A stretch of DNA of 64,000 bases from Symbiodinium natans (taxonomy: Eukaryota > Sar > Dinophyceae > Suessiales > Symbiodiniaceae): contig CAJNDS010002845.1 in NCBI GenBank assembly GCA_905221605.1, forward strand, positions 720,713-784,712. The letters run 5' to 3'. The notes beneath the pieces are model-generated. The model was given only the letters and a program-made list of their open reading frames with translations, was not told where the DNA came from and made no database searches. Each line of letters begins with the position of its first letter. The stretch's first letter is position 1. Both the position numbers and the translations under genes were made by a program. Below, one piece after another: positions 30,122 through 39,946 of this stretch.

Positions 30122-31665
30122 CCGTGCTTGCGAAGCGACTCTGCAAGTCTTAACAGTGCTGCTTTGCCGATCAAACCATCCTGGGCCGCAGTGTCCACGA
30201 CTCCCTCGTGGGCACCTGTCACAACACCGACAAAGACAGGGGCGGGCTCATACTCAAGCTGGTGCTCAGTCTGCTCGGACTTATCTCTCATCACAGCACG
30301 AAGGACGCTTCCAAAGGTGGGAACAAACGACATGAAGACGCTGGACGGACTGTTTTCCTTCGAGTTCTGCACGAAATAGCCCCGGGCCGAGCCAACGCCG
30401 TTTGGCGACTCAGCTTGCACAAAGAACCCCGACCTCGTGGAGGTAGACGAAGAAGATGCTGCCGAAGCCCTTTGGGCTGCAGCAACGCGTCCCCTTTCAT
30501 CTGGAGGATTCCTACACTCCTTGGCCCAATGTCCCAGCGCCCCACACCTCGCACACCGCGTCCTCAGCTTCAGCATGTCCACATGAACCTTCGTGCTGCC
30601 ATCTCGGCTGAACTTCACGTAGTCGCGGTTCTTGAAGCCCAAGGTGACACGGCCTTTTCCTTTCCCTTTGCCCTTGCCTTTGAAGCCTCCACTTCCTTTG
30701 CCGCTTGACGGATTGCGGCCTGCAGGATAGTAGCCCCGGCTGTTCTTCTGTTCCCGCAAGGAACGTCGCACATCTTGATACGTAGCCAGAGCTTCCTGGA
30801 TGTCGCTCTCTTCGAAGGTGTCTTGCATCTCGCCTTCACCGATGTAGACGTAGTCCTCATCGAAGTCAGACTCGTCATCCTCGAAGCTCGGACCTTCCAC
30901 ATAGGTCTCCTGGACGCCCTCGTCATATTCCGAATCGACCTCGGTGTCGAGCAGATAGTGGCTTCCTTTCTTTTTAGAGTCGTGCACTCCTTTGTCCAGG
31001 CGGCGAAGATTCCGAACTACCACAGCTCGGTCGAACTTCCCTTCGCCCCATGTCAGCATCTGGCTTTCTTGGACATCGTTCAAGTTGGCGTGCCGAAACA
31101 TAACATATCCAATCACCATGTCATGTAGCTTCACCCCCTGACGCTCCAGCTCCTTGAACGCATACTCCATGCGAATCACGAACTCGCCGAAGGTCTCCTT
31201 GGATCCTCTGATGTCGCCGTAGATCGCCTCCTCGAAAGCTTTGGGCAACGACGTCTCCAGGTGGGGCTTGAAGTGCTCCTCGAGCGCGGCCAACAAGTTG
31301 TCGAGTCCTTTCTCACAGGCGATTTCCTCGAAGGACAAGTTGTCGGCTGTAGATCGAGCCGCGCCCGACAACTGTCTGAGCACCTTCACGCCTCTCTTGT
31401 TCTTTGGGATTTCTGTTTCAAATTCCCAAAGCTTTAACTCCTTCAACCATCGAGGGAAAGAGCGGGAAGGATCCCGACCGTCGAACGATGGCGGAGGTTC
31501 CCTATCCCTCCACGAGCCGGAGGGTCCGGCACCTTCAGAAGCAGCCATCTCAGCTGCACCACCAGCCGAAGCTTCAGCAAGGCTCTTGCCGCCCTGGGCC
31601 GGAGATTTGCCCTTCTCCTGACCTTTGCCACCCATACACGGGATGGCCCACCTGGAGCTTCTCAA
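30118..31665 (-). CDS. Copia Gag-like protein with zinc knuckle and start of protease
   Basis: A 515-residue frame. Residues 55-260 show the copia Gag pattern (RWLKELKLWEFETEIPKNKR; GSKETFGEFVIRMEYAFKEL). An acidic region follows (about 255-300), then a KGKGKGKGKG basic stretch and the CCHC zinc knuckle CARCGALGHWAKEC (about residues 370-383), which binds the RNA genome. Near the C-terminus VVDTAAQDGLIG with Asp491 stands where an aspartic protease active site is expected, with DTA in place of the usual D-T/S-G. The frame stops four residues after the helix LLRLAESLRKHG, and the protease continues in the -1 frame. The ATG lies 18 bp from the 5' LTR, inside or next to the primer-binding site. 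Confidence 0.88.
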   Translation of the reverse strand: MRSSRWAIPCMGGKGQEKGKSPAQGGKSLAEASAGGAAEMAASEGAGPSGSWRDREPPPSFDGRDPSRSFPRWLKELKLWEFETEIPKNKRGVKVLRQLSGAARSTADNLSFEEIACEKGLDNLLAALEEHFKPHLETSLPKAFEEAIYGDIRGSKETFGEFVIRMEYAFKELERQGVKLHDMVIGYVMFRHANLNDVQESQMLTWGEGKFDRAVVVRNLRRLDKGVHDSKKKGSHYLLDTEVDSEYDEGVQETYVEGPSFEDDESDFDEDYVYIGEGEMQDTFEESDIQEALATYQDVRRSLREQKNSRGYYPAGRNPSSGKGSGGFKGKGKGKGKGRVTLGFKNRDYVKFSRDGSTKVHVDMLKLRTRCARCGALGHWAKECRNPPDERGRVAAAQRASAASSSSTSTRSGFFVQAESPNGVGSARGYFVQNSKENSPSSVFMSFVPTFGSVLRAVMRDKSEQTEHQLEYEPAPVFVGVVTGAHEGVVDTAAQDGLIGKAALLRLAESLRKHG

Positions 31666-31668
31666 AGG

Positions 31669-31680
31669 GCTCCGCTACCA
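31669..31680 (-). promoter_or_regulatory. Primer-binding site of the copia-like element
   Basis: Two bases inside the 5' LTR the coding strand reads TGGTAGCGGAGC. It is complementary to a tRNA 3' end GCTCCGCTACCA, which closely resembles the end of eukaryotic initiator tRNA-Met (CTCTGCTACCA in animals). Copia elements commonly prime with initiator tRNA-Met. The host tRNA is not in the window, so the match is by analogy. Confidence 0.75.
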
Positions 31681-31682
31681 CC

Positions 31683-31850
31683 TGCAAATGCAGGCGGTGT
31701 CACTCGCTCCAAATCGATCTGCACTTTTCCTTCACCTGCATCTGTCAACTGCGTACCATAGGCATACAAAGGGGCCCCCTAGGTTCGAGCCGCCGTGCAG
31801 CGGAAATCACATGAGGCTTTCAGGAAGGGCTATACATCTGGACTTTCACA
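31683..31850 (-). repeat. 5' LTR of the copia-like element
   Basis: 168 bp, TG...CA, identical by eye to the LTR at 23256-23423. It contains GGTTCGAGCC, which matches the consensus B box of pol III promoters, but no A box is evident and this may be chance. As the 5' LTR it should carry the promoter of the element; no TATA-like box stands out. Confidence 0.92.
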
Positions 31851-31855
31851 GTTTC

Positions 31856-34270
31856 TCTGGGATCCTATGCCAGGGTCTGTGGGAATTACATAAGGCGGTA
31901 TCGGTGCGCTGTCCTTTTGCTTTTTCTTGAGGTGTTCCTAGTCTTGAATCCGTTCAGTGTGAGACTCCGACAGGTTCGTCCAGGGTCAGCGAGCCTGGAT
32001 TGGCAATGCCGCACGCGATCTCAAGTGGACGCTCAGTGAGGTTGAGTCAGCTTGTTTGAGGCCTCCTATTGCCACTTCACCCCTCTTATAGACACCGTCC
32101 ATGGTACAATGGCACATGGATCTCAGCCGTGAGCCTATCCGGAGGACTCCGACGGCCCGACTGGCGTCCGAAGCCACCAATGCGGCGCAGACGCGTTCAG
32201 GAGGACGCTGTTATTATAGCGATCAGGCCATGGCTGCATTGAAGGCTTCCCTCAGGGCAGTTGATTCAAGGTTTCTTCAACGAAGATTTGACGTGCAGCC
32301 TCCGCAGAGAAGTAATTACAAGCCTGAGCGGCGAAGCTCCAGCATCACACTTCCCTTCGCGCGCAGGTGCATGTAGGGTAGCCTGGTAGCTTGGGCATGG
32401 GCCAACCCCCGCAATTCACAAGTTGCCCTGAGAGCGTCGAGCACGAGCATCGAGACATGAGCCAGCAAGCAACCTTGACAAGCATCCCAGGACCAATTGG
32501 AGCCGATCCTGCAACATCCTGGTATCCCTCAGTGAATGGGGGGCAGGCAAGCGGAAGCTGGGGGCGGCGATGAGGAGCTGATCGGTTTGCTGTGGCATGC
32601 CTGCACATGCCAGGGCGCATGCTATGGGACGATGGTTGTAACTGTTTCAAAAGTTAGATTTGTAGGGCGTGTTTCGTTTATGGCCGGCCGCTGTGCGCGG
32701 TACGGCTGAACGCGAAGACACGAGGTTCGCGCCGTGGTGCTAAAATGCTTGCAGATAAAACCTGCGATCAGGCTGCACACCTGCAAGATTTTACATCCTT
32801 CCGCGCGTGAGCCTGATAAGTGGGCTTCACAGACAAGCAGCTGTTGGCTCAAGCCGTTTGACTGCAGGCTCACATTGTTCTTGTCCCGGGCGGGCCAAAG
32901 CCATTGCTGGCCGCTGATCCTGCGCAGTTTGCTGTGATTCGTCTGTAGTTGCAGTTTGTATGGCGGTGTTGCTGCAAGGGTTGCACAGTTCGTCGTCATA
33001 GCGCAGTACGGCTGACCCCGTCGGCACAAGCATGTGACATCTATAACAAGGCCTGTGGTTGGCGACACGAACCCTACATATTAGAGGATCAATCCAGAGA
33101 TCTGCCCAAGGCCCATGCAGTTCTTCCGCCTCGTTTTGCTGTTGGCTGCTGCCACTGCCAGCAAGCACCGCAATAGACATGACAAGTGCGAAGAAGGCCG
33201 GGCCCTTAACAGTTCAAGCCCTCGCCCGATTTTGAAAAGAAGCCCCACAACTGCAAAGTTCGGCACAACGCAAACCCACAAATTTCAGGAAGCCATCAAC
33301 ATATCCTGAACTCCGATCAGCATCCATTTCGCTTGGCAGAATCCCCCAAACTTGAAATTCCGCAATCAGAAGCTGTCCTCAGGTTGAAAATGCTCCGACG
33401 CCCGAAGTAGCACAGAATCTGCACAGACCGTCTATAAGCTCACAAGCGCAATTGAGAAACAGCTAAGCAGCTAACCTGCAGGCAGCCCAAGCTGCGTGCG
33501 TTCTTCGGGGCCCACGTTCCTGCAGTACAAACGTCGAGCCTCGTCCAAGCAGTGGCTTTGCAGGGGCTGCCACGTGGTGCCCCATGGTGCTACTCATGGT
33601 CAGTATGGGTTTCGGTGCTGTGCTGTTCGGCTCGTTGCGGATGGGACTTTAGTGCGGGCCTGTTTTGAAAGTTTGCTGTTGTTTTGCATTTGGTCTTCGT
33701 CGCAGATCGCATCATTTAGGGCGTCAGCGTCTCGGGTCCTGAAGGGGAAATGTTCTGAGTCCGGACTGGAATGTCTACGTGGATGTGCACGCTACGCCTG
33801 CTACCGCATGGTCTCACGCTATCGACGATGCCCAGCTGCCAACACAATCTTACAGACATTCTCCCCTAGCTGTGGGACTGAGCATGCTTGGGTTATAAGT
33901 TCAGTTCAGTTGTTTGTTTCTTTTCGCTTTCTCCGTCTGTGGGTCTAACCTGGGAGCCGGTATGGCAGCTCAGGAGTGCACACTCTCGCCAAGTCCTCCC
34001 GCTGTCAAGGGGACGACCTCACTCTCTGCAAGCCAGAGGTAGAGGCCGCGGGGCAAAGGACCTGGTAGGCCCGATGATGTATACGTACAGTGTTCGCAAT
34101 TTGACCTGGGATTTTTGCCTTGTCTGGGTGAGTCTGAAGCATATCTAAGCTTTTCAGTCATGACATGGTGTCATGTTTGGCTACATGAAGTCAAGGGACT
34201 TTGGGTCCAAGCAAGAAGCCTAGAAAGAGCCGGTGCAAACTCTAATTGAGAATCCCTGTTTATCTGTCCG
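31856..34270. other. Region without recognised gene
   Basis: Several open frames of 60-150 residues overlap on both strands, none with a recognisable family. A signal-peptide-like start lies at 33115. On the minus strand about 32990-33070 reads NHRPCYRCHMLVPTGSAVLR with a following ELCNPC, a CxxC...CxxC group that could be a small zinc ribbon. It is too short to assign. Confidence 0.4.
33115..33309 (+). CDS. ORF with probable signal peptide (64 aa)
   Basis: MQFFRLVLLLAAATASKHRN opens a 64-residue frame. The first 16 residues have the basic-hydrophobic-small pattern of a signal peptide with likely cleavage after ATAS. The rest is polar and basic. It could be the first exon of a secreted protein gene, perhaps of the downstream EEP gene, but no splice link is visible. 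Confidence 0.28.
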   Translation: MQFFRLVLLLAAATASKHRNRHDKCEEGRALNSSSPRPILKRSPTTAKFGTTQTHKFQEAINIS

Positions 34271-34274
34271 AGTC

Positions 34275-35984
34275 CTGCGCGCCCTTCGCGGAATGGCCAG
34301 ATGTGGACGGCGGTGTCACTTGCGGAGGCTGTCGAGCGCTCGTGCACCTCGCTTGCTTAAGTGTATTCAGAGTTTATAGGGATCGTGCACCTCGCCTGTC
34401 AGAGAAAAGGCCTGGACGTAGGCCGTACCGATGGTGCCGAGATGCCATTTGCAAGTTGTGCAGCCGAGGAAGGCGGAGCCTTATGAAGGCAGGCGGCGTG
34501 GCGGTGAGGGAGAGTAACAGAGCAAGTAGTGACTTCACTGAAATCTTCTAGGTGCTTTCGAAACCATCTTGCAGATGCGTGTCGAACTGCCTTGATTGGC
34601 TGCAGACTTCGAGGTTGCAACTGCGGAAGGCCCCTGCTGGCCCGGCACGAGAAAGATCTACAGTCGTGTAAACCTTGCATCGCTTTGCATCGTGAAGCCT
34701 TCATTCTATAAGGTCCGGAACCTCAGAGTAACTCCCATAAAGACCCTATGACTCGTCCTGACCTCCAATGTCCTGAATCTCGACATTGTGCCAAGCATCG
34801 CGCAGGACGATGCGATAGGCCGGGCGTCTGCACGATTAGCGCAGCCATGTTTTTTACCTTCAGGGGGTGTGCAAGGTTCTCGATATATTCATGGTATATG
34901 CTTGACGGTTGTCCTGGAGTTTCGCACCAGTTTCTGCTCAGCTCATCTTATGTACCCGCTACTCTAACCTCGGCAAGCCCATGCAAAGCCCTTTCTCAGC
35001 CTTCATTTAGTCCAAGCGACAGGTACTGCTCGAGCTTCGGGCATCGATGCATTGCAGCTGCTGAAGAAAGAGCTGAGACCTGTGAGGCCTGCGTTTACGG
35101 TTAAATGCCCCGACCTCAACTGACCCTGTCAGCTTGTGTAAGGCACAAAGAAGGTTCCCACCTAGGCAAAGAGCCCTTCACCTTCGATGGGCTTACCCTA
35201 GCACCGCATGCTCAACAACAAGCTGCTGCAACTCATATGCCATGGAGATGCTTGACGTTTGCGTTCTTAAAGCCAACTTGAAGCCCAGCAAGCGCTTCGT
35301 ACACTGATACTGGAAAGCCTTGCTCCGTGCACGCCGCACACTCACACCCTTCTGCTTCACTGGACCAAAAGCTGCGTTGCCAGACCAAAGAGTAGCAACG
35401 CAGAGTTGTTTAGCAATGGTATAAACAACAAAGTGACTAACTTCGAAAATCGATCGACTATGCCAGGTTGAGGAGGAGAAACGCTGCGACGAGGCGCCGG
35501 GGCGGGCTTTGGGCGGAAGGCGCCCTCTTCATCATGGAACCGTGGAGCCCAGTCACGCCTCACTGTTTCCTGCAAAGGCCATCTCAGGAACCTCTGACAT
35601 CCTCTGCACCTGCGAGCGCGATGAGGCCAGCTGCTGAAACCTCGGATCGGCCGGATTCCTGTGTCGAGTTCAAGACCACCTTGAACCTTCCCAAGGGTAT
35701 ACTTTGTGAACACAATGGGTGACATGCCAAAGAAGTAGGCCCAGCGAAGCGAAGGTCGGTACTCCGAGCCCGCCGCCAAGCCCGCCGAGCACGACGCCAA
35801 GTCCACCGAGCACGACGCCGAGCCCGCCGAGCACGACACCGAGCCCGCCGAGCACGACACCCAGCCCGCCGAGCACGACGCCGAGCCCGCCGAGCACGAC
35901 GCCGAGCCGGCCGAGCACGACGCCGAGCCCGCCGAGCACGACGCCGAGCCCGCCGAGCACGACGCCAAGCCCACCGCCCACGGA
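34275..35984. repeat. Tandem duplication, copy 1
   Basis: A 1.7-kb unit that recurs with insertions and deletions at 35988-37960. Shared landmarks: CTGCGCGCCCTTCGCGGAAT (34275 and 35988); GCCGAGGAAGGCGGAGCCTT (34463 and 36582); GATGCGATAGGCCGGG versus GCTGCGATAGGCCGGG (34809 and 36990); GCATCGATGCATTGCAGCTG (35040 and 37209); and a nearly identical 510-bp block (35247-35757 and 37434-37944, constant offset 2187). Copy 1 lacks 17 bp present in copy 2 at 37413-37429. Several exon-like frames are duplicated with it. Confidence 0.88.
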
Positions 35985-36090
35985 GCTCTGCGCGCCCTTC
36001 GCGGAATGGCCAGATGTGGACGGTGTTACTTGCGGAGGCTGTCGAGCACTCGTGCTCCTCGCTTGCAGCTCCTTCGTGTTCAAGTTTAGG
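35745..36090 (+). CDS. Pro/Ser/Thr linker exon plus Cys-containing segment
   Basis: The forward frame carries the TPSPPST linker directly into PTELCAPFAEWPDVDGVTCG, then GCRALVLLACSSF. The second part also occurs at 34275-34360 without the linker (CAPFAEWPDVDGGVTCGGCR). The four Cys in APFAEWP...CGGCRALV...AC could form a small disulphide module. Because the linker matches the linker at 37.94 kb that precedes the EEP gene, this may be an alternative or duplicated exon of that gene. Function not known. Confidence 0.35.
35764..35980 (+). repeat. 21-bp minisatellite encoding (TPSPPST)n
   Basis: About ten copies of ACGCCGAGCCCGCCGAGCAC(G) with ACA, CCC and AAG variants. In the forward frame entered after GCGAAG at 35753 it reads VGTPSPPPSPP and then TPSPPST repeats, which is a typical extended Pro/Ser/Thr linker of secreted or wall proteins. 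The minus-strand frames (GGLGVVL, RARRRAR) are by-products. At the equivalent place in copy 2 (37941-37975) only VGTPSPPSPPVPTEP remains. Confidence 0.85.
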
Positions 36091-37960
36091 CTTAGACGCA
36101 TGCTGGTGGTGATGTGGCGCTGTAAGGGGACCATTGGATAAAGGATTCTGTTGGGGTCGCGTTAAGAGGCCCCCACAAGATTTGTTCTGGGTCTGAACAA
36201 AAGCTTTGCCGGACCGGGGTCGCGAAAATGAACCTAAGCGGGTGGCTCTTCTGGGCTTCTTTTGGACTTCTTCTTTTTTGGGGGGGTCATTGTATACAGT
36301 TTCAGCAAAGCAAGGAATCGATGCTGTCGGCAGGCTCGGTAGATCAGGGATTTTGAGTCTGGAGCTTGCATGAAGGAAGGGGACAGCCACCTGATTCAGG
36401 AAGAAGACAGAGGCACGCCCAGGCAAGGAGTTTATGAATCTTCGGGGGCATCGCCAGGGTTGCCAGGGCCTTTTGGAGCTAGCAGCTAGCTGAACACACA
36501 TGAGTCTAGACAGATCATAGCGCAGCCGGTAGATACGAGCAAGCGCACCCCCACATGCTAGTTTGCTAGTTGCTCGGTGACAGCCGAGGAAGGCGGAGCC
36601 TTATGGAGGCAAGCGGAGCGAGGGACTGCACAGCACGGGCCTGTAAAGAGCCCACACACACATGCTTGATACGTGTTGAAGAAGTACTCGGATTGGGTAC
36701 AGAACTCGAGGCTGCGACAGTGGCCATGCTGGCCCGCTCGAGTAAGATCCATAGTCATGTAAGCCTTGCATCGCTTGGCATCGTGAAGCTTTCAGTGCAT
36801 AAGCTCCACCGCAAATGCCATGGAGAGTTCTGATCTTGTGCCACTTTCCTTTCGTTCCTGGCACATGTCACACGTCCTGAATCTTGGGCCCCAATGATGC
36901 TAGGACGCTGGAATGCTGTGAACTTTTGTTCTTCGCTTGTGACTCCTGACCTCGACTGTCCTGAATCCCGACATGGTACCAAGCACTGTGCAGGACGCTG
37001 CGATAGGCCGGGGCGTCATCACGATTGGCGCAGCGGCGTTTTTGTTCCTTCAGGGGGCGTGCAAGGTTCTCGATCATTGTATAGGCATGACGGTTGTGCG
37101 ACCTGCGTTGTTGCTCCCGCTGCTCTAAACTCAACAAGCACTTGGACGTCTCAGCCTTGGTTTAGTCCAAGCAGCCTGTGCATCTGGACAGGTACTGCTC
37201 GAGCTTCGGGCATCGATGCATTGCAGCTGCTGAAGAGACAGCTGAGACCTGTGAGGCCTGCGTTTACGGTTGAATGCCCCGACCTCAACTGACCCTGTAA
37301 GGTTGTGTAAGGCACAAAGAGGGTTACCCACCTAGGCAAAGAGCCCTTCACGTTCGATGGGCTAACCCTAGCACCGCATGCTCAACAACAAGCTGCTGCA
37401 ACTCATATGCCATGCCGCACTGTACCTCACTGAGATGCTTGACGTTTGCGTTCTTAAAGCCAACTTGAAGCCCAGCAAGCGCTTCGTACACTGATACTGG
37501 AAAGCCTTGCTCCGTGCACGCCGCACACTCACACCCTTCTGCTTCACTGGACCAAAAGCTGCGTTGCCAGACCAAAGAGTAGCAACGCAGAGTTGTTTAG
37601 CAATGGTATAAACAACAAAGTGACTAACTTCGAAAATCGATCGACTATGCCAGGTTGAGGAGGAGAAACGCTGCGACGAGGCGCCGGGGCGGGCTTTGGG
37701 CGGAAGGCGCCCTCTTCATCATGGAACCGTGGAGCCCAGTCACGCCTCACTGTTTCCTGCAAAGGCCATCTCAGGAACCTCTGACATCCTCTGCACCTGC
37801 GAGCGCGATGAGGCCAGCTGCTGAAACCTCGGATCGGCCGGATTCCTGTGTCGAGTTCAAGACCACCTTGAACCTTCCCAAGGGTATACTTTGTGAGCAC
37901 AATGGGTGACATGCCAAAGAAGTAGGCCGAGCGAAGCGAAGGTCGGCACTCCGAGCCCGC
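35988..37960. repeat. Tandem duplication, copy 2
   Basis: Second copy of the unit at 34275-35984. It contains about 430 bp of extra sequence between 36080 and 36575 that has no counterpart in copy 1. The last 520 bp are nearly identical to copy 1, while the first half has diverged clearly, so the two halves may have different histories. Confidence 0.85.
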
Positions 37961-38135
37961 CGAGCCCGCCCGTGCCCACAGAGCCGGTCTGTTTTGGTGA
38001 GCTCCCAGGGCTCGCGCAGAACGAGGGTGGGAGTGTGGGCCAGCTGCTCGGCGGAGTGAACAGAACTTTTCTCATTTCGAGTGCCATGCTCTTCCCGAAC
38101 AGTGTGCCAACTCCAAAGGGTTCCAACGTGAAGGG
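37941..38135 (+). CDS. Linker exon probably belonging to the EEP gene
   Basis: After GCGAAG the frame reads VGTPSPPSPPVPTEPVCFGE, then LPGLAQNEGGSVGQLLGGVN and RTFLISSAMLFPNSVPTPKG, ending near GTGAAGG at 38134. It has good protein-like composition after the Pro/Ser/Thr linker. It lies about 1.2 kb upstream of the EEP domain on the same strand. The link is inferred from position. Confidence 0.38.
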
Positions 38136-38477
38136 TGCGAGCGCCGGGGCTGCGTTGCGGGCGCAGGCTGCACGCCCGCTGCGGGTGTGGAGAATCACGT
38201 TCTCGCCTAGGCGCCGGCGTGGCCGCGCTCGCCGCCCCACAAAAACTGTCAGCGCTTTTTGGACTGGGTTTGCAAAATTCGAAGTTGTCGCTTCATTTCG
38301 ATATCTGGCAGTTGTTGAATTTTGGTTTCTGTCTTCACCAAATGCCAGACCTGCCATGGCTTTTGGCCTTCTGGCGCACAATGGTGTCTCGCTGTTTGGG
38401 GTTGACTCTGGCAGAATTAGAGACCTAGACCTCGGCTAGGCCCGGCTAGGCTTCAGAGTTTTAGCCTGTGCGAAGCC

Positions 38478-38490
38478 GGAGAGAGGGAGG

Positions 38491-38560
<70 letters not shown>

Positions 38561-38562
38561 AA
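38478..38562. repeat. (GA)n / (GAGATA)n microsatellite
   Basis: About 85 bp of GA repeats broken by GATA and GGGA. It lies in the presumed intron between the linker exon and the EEP exons. Frames reading Ser-Leu-Ser-Leu on the minus strand are by-products. Confidence 0.95.
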
Positions 38563-39016
38563 GACCTTGAGACCTTGTCGCAGATTCGCTGGGGTCCACG
38601 TAGAGATACATCAGGTGATGAGGTGACTGGCACTTCTGGTTTCCATAAACAAATGTGCCACCCTGTGGCTCAACCCCTGCACTGATCAAGGGCATCTACC
38701 TCATCCGCGTCGGAGTGCCAACGCAGCTGCCAGGAGAATGCCGCCTGCAACAGCGTATCCTTCTGCCCCTCGACTTGATGCGCTTTTGCGCTCAGAAGAC
38801 CTGCAAGCGATGTCCATAACCAGGCAACCCTCCAACAACTCTCAGCCTCTTCGCAAAAGCCCCGCCCGGAACGAACGACGATGCCAGGCAGCGAGTGGGG
38901 CTGCTTTTTGAAGGATCGTAGCTTCACCGGCACGGAAGCGACGCGGGTGAAAGGCACCTGCAGGACTCGTTGTTGATACTTAGATTCTTGCGATCTCTCT
39001 CTTTCGCCTCCCCTCA

Positions 39017-39189
39017 CAGACAGGACCTACTTCAAGATCCCATGCAGCGCAACGACCCCGACGCCCACGAGCACCACCCGCAGTGGCTACTTCAAGCTGC
39101 GGGCCGGGACCCGCATGTTGGAACGGCATGTTTCGGGTTCGCCTGTAAGAGCGGCACAGCGGGGTTTTCTTGCACAGATCATGTTCCAG
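39017..39189 (+). CDS. Thr/Ser-rich exon upstream of the EEP domain
   Basis: After CCCTCACAG one frame reads TYFKIPCSATTPTPTSTTRS, then GYFKLRAGTRML, and reaches CAG/GTATGG at 39189, a good splice donor. The TTPTPTSTT stretch is a linker typical of secreted multi-domain hydrolases. A competing frame (GTACFGFACKSGTAGFSC) is also open, so the reading frame is not certain. Confidence 0.35.
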
Positions 39190-39293
39190 GTATGGTTGTC
39201 ATCATTCAGTTGTATGTTTGAGATCAGCGCAAGTGACAGCTTGCGTTGGTGGTTGGTGAGGTGGTCTTTGGGCTGATTTCTTAAGATGTGTTG

Positions 39294-39946
39294 CGGAGGT
39301 GGTCTCCTACAACCTCTACTGGTGGAACGCCTTCGGACAGAACCCATGGAAGGGCGAGAAGATTCTCGCCAACATCAGGGACAACCTCGGGGCCCACTCC
39401 ATCGGCCTGCAGGAGTGTGACTCCCCGTCCCGGATTCAAGAGTCGACGGGCTTGGCTCAGGCCTCGAAGTTCGCTGGTGCTCAGGGTGTGATGATGGATT
39501 CCTCCAAGCTGAGGGTAGTGGCAGGCACGTCAGGATCACAGGACTTGCAGGCAACAGGAAAATGGGGCCCCCGGCATGTCACATGGGTCCAGCTTGCCGA
39601 CAAGGCCACTGGGAAATCATTCTGGCACTTCAACACCCATTGGTGCGTGGCCAATGGCAACGGGCGGACTTGCAACGAGGCGGTGCGCTACACAGGGGCC
39701 AAGAACATGCTGGATGTCATCCGCGCAAAAGCCGGCAACTCCCCCACAGTTGTGACTGGCGACTTCAACGCCAACATGAACGAAAAGGGCCCTCAGCACT
39801 TTCTGCAGAATGGCTTCAGGCTGGCCATCGTTGAGTGGGTGGATGCCATTTTCTATTCGGAGCATTGGAAGCTTGTTTCCCAGGGCAGGGGTGATGCAGC
39901 TGAGAGTGACCATCGCCCAGTCTTTGCGGAGCTGGAGCTACTGTAA
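39294..39946 (+). CDS. Endonuclease/exonuclease/phosphatase (EEP) family domain
   Basis: Entered after TGCGGAG, the frame reads VVSYNLYWWNAFGQNPWKGE and runs 216 residues to TAA at 39944-39946. It has the ordered EEP (DNase I-like) motifs: Asn in SYNLYWWN, Glu in IGLQECDS (metal ligand), His in FHFNTHW-like HFNTHW, Asp/Asn in VVTGDFNANMNE, and the closing SDHRPVFAELEL with the catalytic Asp-His. The family cleaves phosphodiester bonds in nucleic acids, phosphoinositides or sphingomyelin; substrate cannot be told from these motifs. Extended Pro/Ser/Thr linkers upstream suggest a secreted protein. All catalytic residues are present, so an active enzyme is likely. Confidence 0.85.

Larger units (their letters stand above)
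23251..31855 (-). mobile_element. Full-length Ty1/copia-like LTR retrotransposon
   Basis: Two LTRs of 168 bp (23256-23423 and 31683-31850), identical by eye, start TG and end CA. They are flanked by the 5-bp direct repeat GTTTC (23251-23255 and 31851-31855), which is the target-site duplication. The coding strand is minus. Order of modules in coding direction: Gag with zinc knuckle, aspartic-protease-like segment, GRF zinc finger with coiled coil, a region with a histidine/aspartate tandem repeat and a dioxygenase-like domain, integrase, reverse transcriptase and RNase H. Integrase before RT is the copia order. Identical LTRs argue for a very recent insertion, yet the coding frame changes four times, so this copy may not be autonomous or the assembly has base errors. 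Confidence 0.93.

Noticed and set aside
32838-32849. TTGGCTCAAG, matching the 3' end of the dinoflagellate spliced leader
   Set aside because: Only ten bases match, the upstream part of the leader is absent, and no retrogene follows; chance is sufficient.
35357-36501. Minus-strand frames with SASCSAG and RARRARR repeats
   Set aside because: Antisense translation of the TPSPPST minisatellite; the + strand reading fits a linker better.
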